64,000 nt of DNA from an uncultured Verrucomicrobia subdivision 3 bacterium (GTDB taxonomy: Bacteria > Verrucomicrobiota > Verrucomicrobiia > Limisphaerales > UBA11358): positions 1 through 64,000 of the forward strand of contig CAISYZ010000186.1 of assembly GCA_903889895.1 (NCBI GenBank), written 5' to 3'. Shown here piece after piece: positions 1 through 11,722 of the stretch (positions within the stretch are counted from its first letter, which is position 1; each line of letters begins with the position of its first letter). Position numbers and translations under genes: made by a program. The notes below the pieces were generated by a model. It did not search any database. It saw only the letters and a list, made by a program, of their open reading frames with translations, and had not been told where the DNA came from.

Positions 1-373
1 CAACGAGTTTCTCGCGCATCGCCCACGGCTGCGCCATGTGGACGAGCGTCGGATAAATCACCGCTGCGCCGTGCGGATGGTAGTTACCCGAAGTGTCACC
101 GCAAATTTTCGCGCACTTGATATGCTTGCGACCCGGAAACAGCGATAGGTTTTCCATCGCATACAAAATGCGGCGCTGCGACGGCTTGAGCCCATCGCGA
201 ACGTCGGGCAACGCGCGCGAAATGATGACGGACATCGAGTAGTCGAGGAACGAGTTCTTGATCTCGTCGGCGACGTTGATCTTGGAAATCTTTTCGCCTT
301 GCGTGTAAGCGCCGCCGCTCGGTTTTTGTTCCGGCGATTGCGGTGGCTGATTCGGTTCAATTTCGTCTGGCAT
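1..373 (-). CDS. gyrA: DNA gyrase subunit A, N-terminal part (runs off the left edge)
   Basis: Minus-strand translation from ATG at 373: [12 protein letters not shown]...[44 protein letters not shown], the classic GyrA N-terminus; directly downstream of gyrB. Confidence 0.95.
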   Translation of the reverse strand, partial: MPDEIEPNQPPQSPEQKPSGGAYTQGEKISKINVADEIKNSFLDYSMSVIISRALPDVRDGLKPSQRRILYAMENLSLFPGRKHIKCAKICGDTSGNYHPHGAAVIYPTLVHMAQPWAMREKLV

Positions 374-403
374 GATACGGATTCGGGAAAAAGTTAAATT
401 GGA

Positions 404-2992
<2,589 letters not shown>

Positions 2993-3153
2993 TCACAATG
3001 CGAAACTGCGGGTATTTTTGGCAAAAAACACCATTAGTTGTGGCATTTTATACTTGCCAACCAAACCCGTTGTGGATGCAAAAAATCGCCACCCAACCCG
3101 TTTGTGAACAAATCCAACTCGCTTTTTCCCGCCGCAATCCGTAATTTCGACAG

Positions 3154-6045
3154 ATGGACTCGACTGAAAAGAATTTTGCCCATCCCGATCAATTTGTCCG
3201 CCGCCACATCGGCCCGAACGCGCCAGAAACCGGCGCGATGCTCGCGCTCCTCGGACACAAGAATCTCGACGAGTTGATTGACGCCGCCGTGCCGAAAAAA
3301 ATCCGGCTGCCGAAAAATTTGAAGCTGCCCGCCGCGCGTAGCGAACACGACGCGCTCGCCGAACTCAAGCGCATCGCCTCCGAGAACAAGGTGTTCCGCT
3401 CGTTCATCGGCCAGGGTTATTACGGCACCATCACGCCGCCGGTCATCCAGCGCAACGTCCTCGAGAACCCCGGCTGGTATACGCAATACACGCCGTATCA
3501 GGCCGAGATTTCCCAAGGCCGGCTCGAAGCGCTGCTGAACTTTCAGACCATGGTCACGGACCTCACCGCGATGGACATTGCGAACGCCTCGCTGCTCGAC
3601 GAGGCCACCGCCTGCGCCGAGGCCATGATGATGAGCCACCGGTTCAAAGGCTCAGACGCGCGCAATGTTTTCTTCGTCTCGGAAAATTGCCATCCGCAAA
3701 ACATCGAGGTCGTCCGCACGCGCGGCGAAGCGCTCGGAGTCAAGGTGCTGGTCGGCGACCATCACACGTTTGTATTTTCTGAAAATGTTTTTGGCGCGCT
3801 GGTGCAATATCCGGATACGTTCGGTGCCATCCATGATTTCGCGCCATTCATCGCGAAGGCGCATGCCGCCGGGGCGATGGTCACGGTTTCAGCGGATCTG
3901 CTCGCGCTCACCCTGCTGAAGCCGCCGGGGGAATTCGGGGCGGACATCGCGGTCGGCAGCGCGCAGCGCTTCGGCGTGCCGCTGGGCTACGGCGGACCGC
4001 ATGCGGCGTTTTTCGCCACGAAGGATGAATTCAAACGCCAGATGCCGGGGCGTATCATCGGTGTCTCGAAAGATTCGCGCGGCAAGCCTGCGCTGCGCCT
4101 CGCGCTCGGCACGCGCGAGCAGCACATCCGCCGCGAGAAAGCCACGAGCAACATCTGCACCGCGCAGGCGTTGCTCGCGAACATGGCGTCGCTTTACGCG
4201 TGCTACCACGGGCCGAATGGATTGAAGAAAATTGCCGAGCGAGTTCATTCAATGGCTGATTACTTTGCCGGCGCAATTATGGCAAACGGCTTCACCGTTG
4301 ATTATGCGGAATTTTTCGACACCGTTGGCGTTGAATGCAAATCAGGCATGCAACGCGACGAAATCATTCAACGCGCAACCGAATCTTTAATCAATATTCG
4401 CCAGCATGGAGAAAAATTAATTCTCGTTTCGTTCGATGAAACTTCCAGTTTTGCAATCTTGTATGAGTTGATTTCCGTTTTTACGGGCAAGCCGTTGAAA
4501 TCTCTCACGCCCAAAAAACATTTCGAAGTTGGAGAAATAAAATTGGGATTTAGAGATCAGTTCAAACGTAGCAGCAAATTCCTCCAACACTCCGTCTTCA
4601 ACCGCCATCACAGCGAGACCGAGATGCTCCGCTACATCAAGCGGCTCGAATCGCGCGACCTTTCGCTCACGGCCTCGATGATTCCGCTCGGCTCCTGCAC
4701 GATGAAGCTCAATGCGGCAGCGGAAATGTTTCCGGTGTCGTGGCCGGAGTTTGCGAAGATCCATCCGTTCGCGCCGCTCGGTCAGGCGCGCGGCTACCAG
4801 ATCCTTTTCCAGAACCTCGAAGACTGGCTGGAGGAATGCACGGGCTTCGCGGGCATTTCCTTGCAGCCCAACGCCGGTTCGCAGGGCGAATACGCCGGCC
4901 TGCTCGTCATCCGCGCGTATCACGAGTCGCGCGGCGACGCGCATCGGAACGTCTGCCTGATTCCCACCTCGGCGCACGGCACGAATCCGGCGAGCGCGGC
5001 GATGGCGGGGATGAAGATTGTCGCCGTGGCGTGCGACCCCAACGGCAACATTGATGTCGCCGACTTGAAGGCGAAGGCCGAGGCGAACCAAAAGGATTTG
5101 TCCTGCCTGATGATCACCTATCCCAGCACGCACGGCGTGTTTGAGGAAACCATCCAGCAGATTTGCGAAATCATCCACGCGAACGGCGGGCAGGTTTACA
5201 TGGACGGCGCGAACATGAACGCGCAAGTCGGCCTCACCTCGCCAGGTTTCATCGGCGCGGACGTGTGCCATTTGAATTTGCACAAGACGTTTTGCATTCC
5301 GCACGGTGGCGGCGGGCCGGGCGTGGGACCGATTGGTGTGGCGAAGCATCTCGTGCCGTTTCTGCCGAGCCATCCGGTGTTCACCGCGCGACTGGACGAA
5401 GATCATTCCAAGAAACACATCGGCCCGGTCAGCGCCGCGCCGTGGGGCAGCGCGAGCATCCTGCCGATTCCGTGGATGTATATCGCGATGATGGGCGCGG
5501 ACGGCCTGACCGAGGCGACCAAGTTCGCCATCCTCAACGCGAATTATATTTCCAAGCGGCTGGAGAATTATTTTCCCACGCTCTATCGCAGCAATGGCCT
5601 CGTAGCGCACGAATGTATTTTGGATTTGCGCGCTTTCCACGCCACCACCGCCGAGGATGTGGCCAAGCGCCTGATGGATTATGGCTTCCACGCGCCCACG
5701 CTCTCGTGGCCCGTCGCCGGCACACTGATGGTGGAACCGACCGAAAGCGAATCCAAATACGAACTCGACCGTTTCTGCGACGCGATGATTGCCATCCACG
5801 CCGAAATGACTGCCGTGGAAAACGGCACCGCTGACGCGAAGAACAATCTGCTCAAGAACGCGCCGCACACGGCCGACCAGATTGCCAGCGATGCTTGGAA
5901 CCGGCCTTACAGCCGCGAACAGGCGGCGTTTCCGGCGAAGGATTTGCACGACTACAAATTCTGGCCGCACGTCAGCCGCGTGGACAACGTCTTCGGCGAC
6001 CGCAATCCGGTTTGTTCGTGCGTGGGGATGGAGAATTATGCTTAA
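3154..6045 (+). CDS. gcvP: Glycine dehydrogenase (decarboxylating), P-protein
   Basis: 963 aa; single-chain P-protein with RRHIGPN start, PLP-lysine motif [18 protein letters not shown], and C-terminal [14 protein letters not shown]-type motif ([16 protein letters not shown]). Confidence 0.97.
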   Translation: MDSTEKNFAHPDQFVRRHIGPNAPETGAMLALLGHKNLDELIDAAVPKKIRLPKNLKLPAARSEHDALAELKRIASENKVFRSFIGQGYYGTITPPVIQRNVLENPGWYTQYTPYQAEISQGRLEALLNFQTMVTDLTAMDIANASLLDEATACAEAMMMSHRFKGSDARNVFFVSENCHPQNIEVVRTRGEALGVKVLVGDHHTFVFSENVFGALVQYPDTFGAIHDFAPFIAKAHAAGAMVTVSADLLALTLLKPPGEFGADIAVGSAQRFGVPLGYGGPHAAFFATKDEFKRQMPGRIIGVSKDSRGKPALRLALGTREQHIRREKATSNICTAQALLANMASLYACYHGPNGLKKIAERVHSMADYFAGAIMANGFTVDYAEFFDTVGVECKSGMQRDEIIQRATESLINIRQHGEKLILVSFDETSSFAILYELISVFTGKPLKSLTPKKHFEVGEIKLGFRDQFKRSSKFLQHSVFNRHHSETEMLRYIKRLESRDLSLTASMIPLGSCTMKLNAAAEMFPVSWPEFAKIHPFAPLGQARGYQILFQNLEDWLEECTGFAGISLQPNAGSQGEYAGLLVIRAYHESRGDAHRNVCLIPTSAHGTNPASAAMAGMKIVAVACDPNGNIDVADLKAKAEANQKDLSCLMITYPSTHGVFEETIQQICEIIHANGGQVYMDGANMNAQVGLTSPGFIGADVCHLNLHKTFCIPHGGGGPGVGPIGVAKHLVPFLPSHPVFTARLDEDHSKKHIGPVSAAPWGSASILPIPWMYIAMMGADGLTEATKFAILNANYISKRLENYFPTLYRSNGLVAHECILDLRAFHATTAEDVAKRLMDYGFHAPTLSWPVAGTLMVEPTESESKYELDRFCDAMIAIHAEMTAVENGTADAKNNLLKNAPHTADQIASDAWNRPYSREQAAFPAKDLHDYKFWPHVSRVDNVFGDRNPVCSCVGMENYA

Positions 6046-6685
6046 AGAAATTATTTTTGCTATTTCAGCGAGCGGTATAGCCATAGCTGCTCTGGCATGG
6101 TTGGCAAAAGCGATAGTTTTGCATTTCTTGTCAAAGGATGTTGAAACCTTCAAAGCAAAAATTCAGGCGGAATCGGAAATCGAGATTGAAAAACTTAAAA
6201 GCGCATTAAATCAAACTGCGTATGAACACGAAGTTGTTTTTGGGCATCTTCATAAGCAGCGGCTTGAGGCAATTTTACAAATTCATGCAGCCTTGTTAGA
6301 TGTTAAATCCGCCGTAGAAAGAGTGGTCACACTTCATCAGGGACCAAATTTCCATGAAGACAGAATCACCAACGGACGGATTGCGGAAGAAAAAGCTCGT
6401 GATTTTTATCCGCTTTTTGAACAAAAGAAGTTATTTCTAGACGAAAAGCTGGCCGAAGAGATTGATGCTTTGGTTGTGAAATTTTTTCAACTCACTATAC
6501 GTTTCAATGTAGAAATGACATTGGCAACATCGCCGATTACTCATGAAAGACATGAAACAGCGTCAAACGTATGGACAGCTAATTGGAATGCCTTCGAGAA
6601 GGAATTGAAGCCAATCATGCGGTCACTTGAAAATCAATTCAGAAGTTTATTAGGCGTTTCTCCGAGCCAGAAGTCCGATAAATAA
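6038..6685 (+). CDS. Small protein with one N-terminal TM helix and a coiled-coil/helical region, unknown function
   Basis: ATG at 6038 overlaps the gcvP stop (ATGCTTAA); [27 protein letters not shown]... then charged helical sequence; visibly more AT-rich than neighbours. Confidence 0.7.
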   Translation: MLKEIIFAISASGIAIAALAWLAKAIVLHFLSKDVETFKAKIQAESEIEIEKLKSALNQTAYEHEVVFGHLHKQRLEAILQIHAALLDVKSAVERVVTLHQGPNFHEDRITNGRIAEEKARDFYPLFEQKKLFLDEKLAEEIDALVVKFFQLTIRFNVEMTLATSPITHERHETASNVWTANWNAFEKELKPIMRSLENQFRSLLGVSPSQKSDK

Positions 6686-6819
6686 GTTACCCAATCCGTG
6701 TTCATTGCCGTCCATCCCGTCTTCATTTCATTTCGGCGCGGCAAGCCGTGGTTCATTTGATTTCAGAAGGCTTCGTTCGGCGGGAATTTCTCGAAAAACC
6801 AAGGTTTTCGGCGGTTTTG

Positions 6820-7113
6820 CCGGTGGCAGCGTTCATAAACCGACCGGCAGAGGTCATTTGGCGACTGACAGACGCAATAAGTCAACTGACAGACGCGATT
6901 TGGCGGTTGTCAGTGGTCAAAAATCAACAGCACGAGGTCGTCCGGCAACTGGCAGATGTCATCCGGCGACCGCACATGGTCATAAATCAACAGCACGAAG
7001 CCATTTTCCAACCGACATATGCGATTGGGCGACCGGCAGATGGCGTTTTTCAATTTCCAGATCGAATCGGGCAACTGACAGACGCAATCTTTTGACCGGC
7101 AGATTGAATCCGG
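6820..7113 (+). repeat. Degenerate 21-bp tandem repeat, about 13-14 units with no indels
   Basis: Consecutive 21-mers from 6841: cgaccggcagaggtcatttgg / cgactgacagacgcaataagt / caactgacagacgcgatttgg / cggttgtcagtggtcaaaaat / caacagcacgaggtcgtccgg / caactggcagatgtcatccgg / cgaccgcacatggtcataaat / ... to 7113; ccggtggcagcgttcataaac (6820-6840) is a weaker first unit. Confidence 0.9.
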
Positions 7114-7145
7114 CGGCCGGCGGGGCGTTGCGGCGGGTGAAAGTT

Positions 7146-7409
7146 TCACTCGCCGCGCGGCAAATGGAGTTCGGACTGGATGGCGGCGAGTTCCGCGCGC
7201 GGTTCGTCGGCGACATGGTCCAGCCGGTCGGCGCGCTGATACCAGTAGCGGGCGTTGGCGAGGTCGCCTTCGACCTTATGCAGCACGGCATGAATCCACG
7301 CGGCGCTGGGGTCGTCTTCGTGGCGCTGGACCAGTTGATGCGCGGTGTCCCAGTCGCCGGCGAGGGCCAGTTCAATTGCGCGGAGCAGTTCAGTTTTTGG
7401 CGCGTTCAT
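7146..7409 (-). CDS. Small conserved-looking hypothetical protein (87 aa)
   Basis: [87 protein letters not shown]; plausible helical protein. Confidence 0.7.
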   Translation of the reverse strand: MNAPKTELLRAIELALAGDWDTAHQLVQRHEDDPSAAWIHAVLHKVEGDLANARYWYQRADRLDHVADEPRAELAAIQSELHLPRGE

Positions 7410-7496
7410 ACCGGTTGTTTTAACGGTGAACGGCGGCGGCGGCAAATGGATTTGCTCTTGCATCAAAATGGGCGCTTCCGCAAGCTGGCGGCAGCC

Positions 7497-7940
7497 ATGA
7501 AAATCACAGATGTATTGCGCGCGGAACACGCGGTGTTCCACAACCTGTTCGACCACATCGAGGCCAGCGTGCCGAAGCTCAAGACGCTCGGCGAGGTGAA
7601 GGCGCTCGCCGCGGTGGTGGACAAGGTGCATGCGCCGCATTCCAAATTGGAGGATGACCTGTTCATCGAGCCGCTGGAGCCGTATTTCGACCAGATGGGC
7701 CAGCGCGAGACGTTTCACGCGGAGCATGAACACATTGAGTCGACGTTAATCAAGGTGCAGAAGGCGCGCACGCTCAAGGACGCAAAGAAGATTTTGCTGC
7801 AAGCCATCGCCGCGTCGCGCAAACATTTCGACAAGGAAGAGCGCATCGTGTTCCCGCTGGCCGAACGGATTCTCAAGGCGAAAACCCTGACCGATCTGGG
7901 CGCCCAATGGTTATCGCGCCGCGACCCGGCAAAAAAATAA
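7497..7940 (+). CDS. Hemerythrin HHE-domain protein
   Basis: [23 protein letters not shown]...[16 protein letters not shown]...FHAEHEHIE...[20 protein letters not shown]-type H/E spacing. Confidence 0.85.
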   Translation: MKITDVLRAEHAVFHNLFDHIEASVPKLKTLGEVKALAAVVDKVHAPHSKLEDDLFIEPLEPYFDQMGQRETFHAEHEHIESTLIKVQKARTLKDAKKILLQAIAASRKHFDKEERIVFPLAERILKAKTLTDLGAQWLSRRDPAKK

Positions 7941-8693
7941 TCAGGCGATTTCGATTCCCACCGGGCAATGGTCGCTGCCCAGCACCTCCGGACGAATATA
8001 GGCCTTTTTCAGGCGCGGCCGCAGCTTGGCGGAGAGCAGGAAATAATCAATGCGCCAGCCGACATTCCGTGACCGCGCGCCGGACATCGGGCTCCACCAG
8101 GTGTAATGTCCTCCACCCGGCTCGAACTCGCGGAAGGTGTCCACGAACCCCGCGTTCACAAACGCGGTGAAGCCGGTGCGCTCCTCGATGGTGAAGCCAT
8201 GATTGCGGACATTCGCCTTGGGATTCGCCAGATCAATCTCCGTGTGCGCCACATTCAGGTCGCCGCAAAAGATGACGGGCTTTTTCTTTCCCAACTGCTT
8301 GAGATATTTTAAAAAGTCCGCATCCCACACCTGACGATACGGCAGGCGTTCCAGTTCACGCTTGGAATTGGGCGTGTAAACATTGACCAGAAAAAAATCT
8401 TTATACTCGGCGGTCAGCACGCGGCCTTCCTTGTCATGTTCCGCGATGCCGATGTGCGGCGTCACCTGGAGCGGACGTTCCTTCGTGAAGATGGCGGTGC
8501 CGGAATACCCCTTTTTCTCCGCGCTGTTCCAATAAGTCGTGTAAGTCGCCGGCCAAAGCTGTTCCACTTGGTCCGGCGTGCATTTGGTTTCCTGTAAACA
8601 GAGGATGTCCGGCTTCTCCGTGTCGAGAAATTCCAGAAAATTTTTCTTCAACACGGCGCGCAGGCCGTTGACGTTCCAGGAAATGAGTTTCAT
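7941..8693 (-). CDS. xth: Exodeoxyribonuclease III (AP endonuclease family)
   Basis: 250 aa; MKLISWNVNGLRAVLKKNFLEFL, DILCLQETKC, GDLNVAHTEIDLANPK, WRIDYFLLS, GSDHCPVGIEI. Confidence 0.95.
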   Translation of the reverse strand: MKLISWNVNGLRAVLKKNFLEFLDTEKPDILCLQETKCTPDQVEQLWPATYTTYWNSAEKKGYSGTAIFTKERPLQVTPHIGIAEHDKEGRVLTAEYKDFFLVNVYTPNSKRELERLPYRQVWDADFLKYLKQLGKKKPVIFCGDLNVAHTEIDLANPKANVRNHGFTIEERTGFTAFVNAGFVDTFREFEPGGGHYTWWSPMSGARSRNVGWRIDYFLLSAKLRPRLKKAYIRPEVLGSDHCPVGIEIA

Positions 8694-10885
8694 TCCGCCT
8701 GAAAAACCGTGACGCTCAACGGCGGCAAATTAAATTCCGCCGAATATTGCTGGCCGTGGGCTGCAATATTTTGCGCGGTAACGCCGCCGTAATTTCCCTG
8801 ATTGCTGCCGCCGTAAATTTCCGCGTCGCTGTTCAACGCCTCTTTCCATTTGCCGCCGCACGGCACGCCGACGCGATAGCCGGGGCGCGGCACCGGCGTG
8901 AGATTTAGAATAACAACCGTGTGGTTCTTGCCGTCGGCGGTCTGACGCAGGAACGACAGCAAGCTGTTCTCGCGGTCGTTGCAGTCAATCCATTGAAAAC
9001 CCGCGTGGTCGTAGTCCGCCGACCAGAGCGCCGGGGAATTTCTGTAAAGATGGTTCAAATCTGCAAGAAATTTTTGCGCGCCGGCGTGGAACGGCCCCGC
9101 GCCGAGCAGCCACCAGTCGAGCTGCGCGTTCTCATTCCATTCCTTGACCTGCCCGAATTCACCGCCCATGAACAAAAGTTTTTTTCCGGGAAACAACCAC
9201 TGGTAGCCAAGCAGCGTGCGGAGGTTCGCAAATTTCTGCCAGTCGTCGCCGGGCATCCGCGTGATGAGCGAACCTTTGCCGTGGACCACTTCGTCGTGCG
9301 ACAGCGGCAGGACGAAATTTTCATTGTGATGATACAGCATCGCAAACGTGAGATCGTTCTGATGATACTTGCGATGAATCGGCTCGTGCTTGAAATAACC
9401 AAGCGTGTCGTGCATCCAACCCATGTTCCACTTGAACGTGAAACCGAGTCCGCCGATGTAAGGAGGCCGCGTCACCTGCGGCCAAGCGGTGCTCTCCTCG
9501 GCGATGGTCACCACGCCGGGAAATTCCGTCTGCGTGATGTGGTTGAATTTTTTCAGGAATTCAATTGCCTCCAGATTTTCGCGCCCGCCGTATTGATTCG
9601 GAATCCATTCGCCGGCCTTACGCGAATAGTCGAGGTAAAGCATCGAGGCAACGGCGTCCACGCGCAGGCCGTCGATGTGAAAACGTTCGCACCAGTAAAG
9701 CGCGTTGGCGACGAGGAAATTCACCACCTCGTGCCGGCCGAAATTAAAGATGAGCGTGCCCCAATCCTGATGCGCACCCTTGCGCGGGTCCTCGTGTTCG
9801 AACAACGCCGTGCCGTCGAACTTGGCCAGCGCCCATTCGTCGCGCGGAAAATGCGCGGGCACCCAATCCACGATGACACCGATGCCAGCCTGATGCAGCG
9901 CGTTGACGAGAAACTGAAAATCGTCCGGCGTGCCGAAGCGGCTCGTCGGCGCATAAAAGCCCGTGACCTGATAACCCCACGACGGATAAAATGCATGTTC
10001 CGCCACGGGCAAAAATTCGACGTGCGTGAAGCCCATCTTCGTGACGTATTCGGCGAGCGGCTGCGCCAACTTGCGATAACTCCACGATTCCGTAGCCGTC
10101 TTTTTTTGCCACGAGCCAACGTGGACTTCATAAACGCTCATCGGCGAACGCAACGCGTCGCGCTCCTTGCGTTGCTTCAGCCACGCGTCGTCGCTCCAGG
10201 AAAACTTCTTGGTATCCCAAACAATCGCCGCCTGCTTGGGTGCAACCTCGAAGAAAAAACCGAATGGATCGGTGTTCAATTTGACATGGCCGTGCGCATC
10301 ACGGATCTCAAACTTGTAATGTGCGCCCTGCCCCACGCCGGGAATAAAAATCTCCCACACGCCGGACGCGCCGAGCATCCGCAGTGCGTGGAACCGCCCG
10401 TCCCAGTTGTTGAAATCGCCCACGACGCTGACGCGCTGCGCGTTCGGCGCCCAGACCGCGAAGCTCGTGCCGTGAACGCCGTCAATCGTGCGGAGCTGCG
10501 CGCCGAGCTTGTCGAAAATCTTCCGTTCATCGCCTTTGCCAAAAAGAAACAAATCAGATTCACCCAATGTCGGCAGAAATGAATAGGCATCGCGCGTGCG
10601 GCGAGTCTGGCCGGCCTTGTCCGTGACGATCAAATCGTAGGCATAAACCATTTTTGCCGCCGTGGTGACGGCTTCAAAAATATCCGTGTTCGGAATCCGC
10701 TGGAGTTCCAACTTCGGCTTGTTTTTTTCATGCACCGGCGCGATTTCGACTTTTTGCGCATCGGGCAGGAGCGCACGGATGACGAGCCCGGATTGGTCGC
10801 CAAGCGGGTGCATGCCGAGAAGCGTGTGCGGGGACTGATGCGTGAGTTCAACCAGACTGCGAAGTTCGTCGGGCGTCAGAATCAT
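8690..10885 (-). CDS. glgB: 1,4-alpha-glucan branching enzyme
   Basis: 731 aa; SVYEVHVGSWQ, GIGVIVDWVPAHFPRDEWALAKFDGTALFEHEDPR, DGLRVDAVASMLYLDYSRKAGEWIPNQYGGRENLEAI, LPLSHDEVVHGKGSL. Confidence 0.97.
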   Translation of the reverse strand: MILTPDELRSLVELTHQSPHTLLGMHPLGDQSGLVIRALLPDAQKVEIAPVHEKNKPKLELQRIPNTDIFEAVTTAAKMVYAYDLIVTDKAGQTRRTRDAYSFLPTLGESDLFLFGKGDERKIFDKLGAQLRTIDGVHGTSFAVWAPNAQRVSVVGDFNNWDGRFHALRMLGASGVWEIFIPGVGQGAHYKFEIRDAHGHVKLNTDPFGFFFEVAPKQAAIVWDTKKFSWSDDAWLKQRKERDALRSPMSVYEVHVGSWQKKTATESWSYRKLAQPLAEYVTKMGFTHVEFLPVAEHAFYPSWGYQVTGFYAPTSRFGTPDDFQFLVNALHQAGIGVIVDWVPAHFPRDEWALAKFDGTALFEHEDPRKGAHQDWGTLIFNFGRHEVVNFLVANALYWCERFHIDGLRVDAVASMLYLDYSRKAGEWIPNQYGGRENLEAIEFLKKFNHITQTEFPGVVTIAEESTAWPQVTRPPYIGGLGFTFKWNMGWMHDTLGYFKHEPIHRKYHQNDLTFAMLYHHNENFVLPLSHDEVVHGKGSLITRMPGDDWQKFANLRTLLGYQWLFPGKKLLFMGGEFGQVKEWNENAQLDWWLLGAGPFHAGAQKFLADLNHLYRNSPALWSADYDHAGFQWIDCNDRENSLLSFLRQTADGKNHTVVILNLTPVPRPGYRVGVPCGGKWKEALNSDAEIYGGSNQGNYGGVTAQNIAAHGQQYSAEFNLPPLSVTVFQAE

Positions 10886-10981
10886 GATGCGACTCTAGCA
10901 AAGTATTTTTGGCAAGGCACGACAAAGAAACGTCGCGGGCTTAAAATGTTCACACCGGAAAAAGACCACCGACAAAAAGAA

Positions 10982-11009
10982 AAGCGGCCGGACACTACTC
11001 CGGCCGCTT
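10982..11009 (-). terminator. Intrinsic terminator downstream of coaE
   Basis: aagcggccgg-acactact-ccggccgctt perfect 10-bp stem; on the minus strand followed by ttttctttttg. Confidence 0.75.
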
Positions 11010-11082
11010 CAACAACACTTTAAATCTTTTGTTGGAGTCACTACTTCCAACATCAAAAGCATAACACAGCGGCGGATTTTGG

Positions 11083-11117
11083 CTTGTCCCCAGTTATGGT
11101 TACATGCAGGGGACAAG
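11083..11117. repeat. Perfect inverted repeat CTTGTCCCC / GGGGACAAG, 17-nt loop
   Basis: cttgtcccc agttatggttacatgca ggggacaag, 6 bp beyond the coaE stop. Confidence 0.7.
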
Positions 11118-11122
11118 AAAAC

Positions 11123-11707
11123 TCAGGGTTTTTGAAGGATTTTGGCAAGCTGGCGGCGGTGAACCGCGGGCTGGCCTTCCGACCAGACGACAAATTGGGA
11201 GCGGGCGATTTTTTGTGCCACCGGCAATTGCGCGGTGAGGCGGCGGCGAATCTGGTCATCGGTCCAGCCCCGGGCCAACAGCCGTTCGCGCTGGGATGAC
11301 GGCGAGCAGGCCAGGCAAATGATTTCATCGAACTGGTTTTCCGCCTGCGTCTCGAACAGCAGCGGGATGACGACGACGGCCAGCGGCCAATTTTCCCGAC
11401 GCCACGTTTCAACCTGCGCCAGCCAGCATTCGCGGATGCGCGGATGCAGGATGTTTTCAAGCTGCTTCCGTGCGGATTCGTCGCCGAAAACTTTTTCAGC
11501 GAGCGCGGCGCGGTTAAGCGAACCGTCGGATAGAATCATTTCGCCGCCGAATTCGCGGCGAATTTCCGCCAGCGCGGGGCGGCCGGGCTGGACGAGTTCG
11601 CGGGCCAGTTCATCCGTGTCCACCACCCGCGCGCCCAGCGACAAAAGAAAACCGGCGGCGGTGGATTTGCCCATCCCCACGCCGCCGGTCAAACCGAGGA
11701 GCTTCAT
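11123..11707 (-). CDS. coaE: Dephospho-CoA kinase
   Basis: 194 aa; MKLLGLTGGVGMGKSTAAGFLLSLGARVVDTDELAREL...HPRIRE, P-loop GGVGMGKST. Confidence 0.95.
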   Translation of the reverse strand: MKLLGLTGGVGMGKSTAAGFLLSLGARVVDTDELARELVQPGRPALAEIRREFGGEMILSDGSLNRAALAEKVFGDESARKQLENILHPRIRECWLAQVETWRRENWPLAVVVIPLLFETQAENQFDEIICLACSPSSQRERLLARGWTDDQIRRRLTAQLPVAQKIARSQFVVWSEGQPAVHRRQLAKILQKP

Positions 11708-11722
11708 GCCGGAAGCCGGTCG

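Noticed and set aside
4417-6153. 578-aa ORF opposite gcvP
   Set aside because: Antisense shadow of gcvP; no recognisable features.
6705-7496. N-terminal extension of the hemerythrin ORF through the 21-bp repeat
   Set aside because: Open frame only because the 21-bp array lacks stops; real start is MKITDVL at 7497.
8921-10582. 553-aa ORF opposite glgB
   Set aside because: Antisense to a clear housekeeping gene; Arg/Val-rich, no domain.
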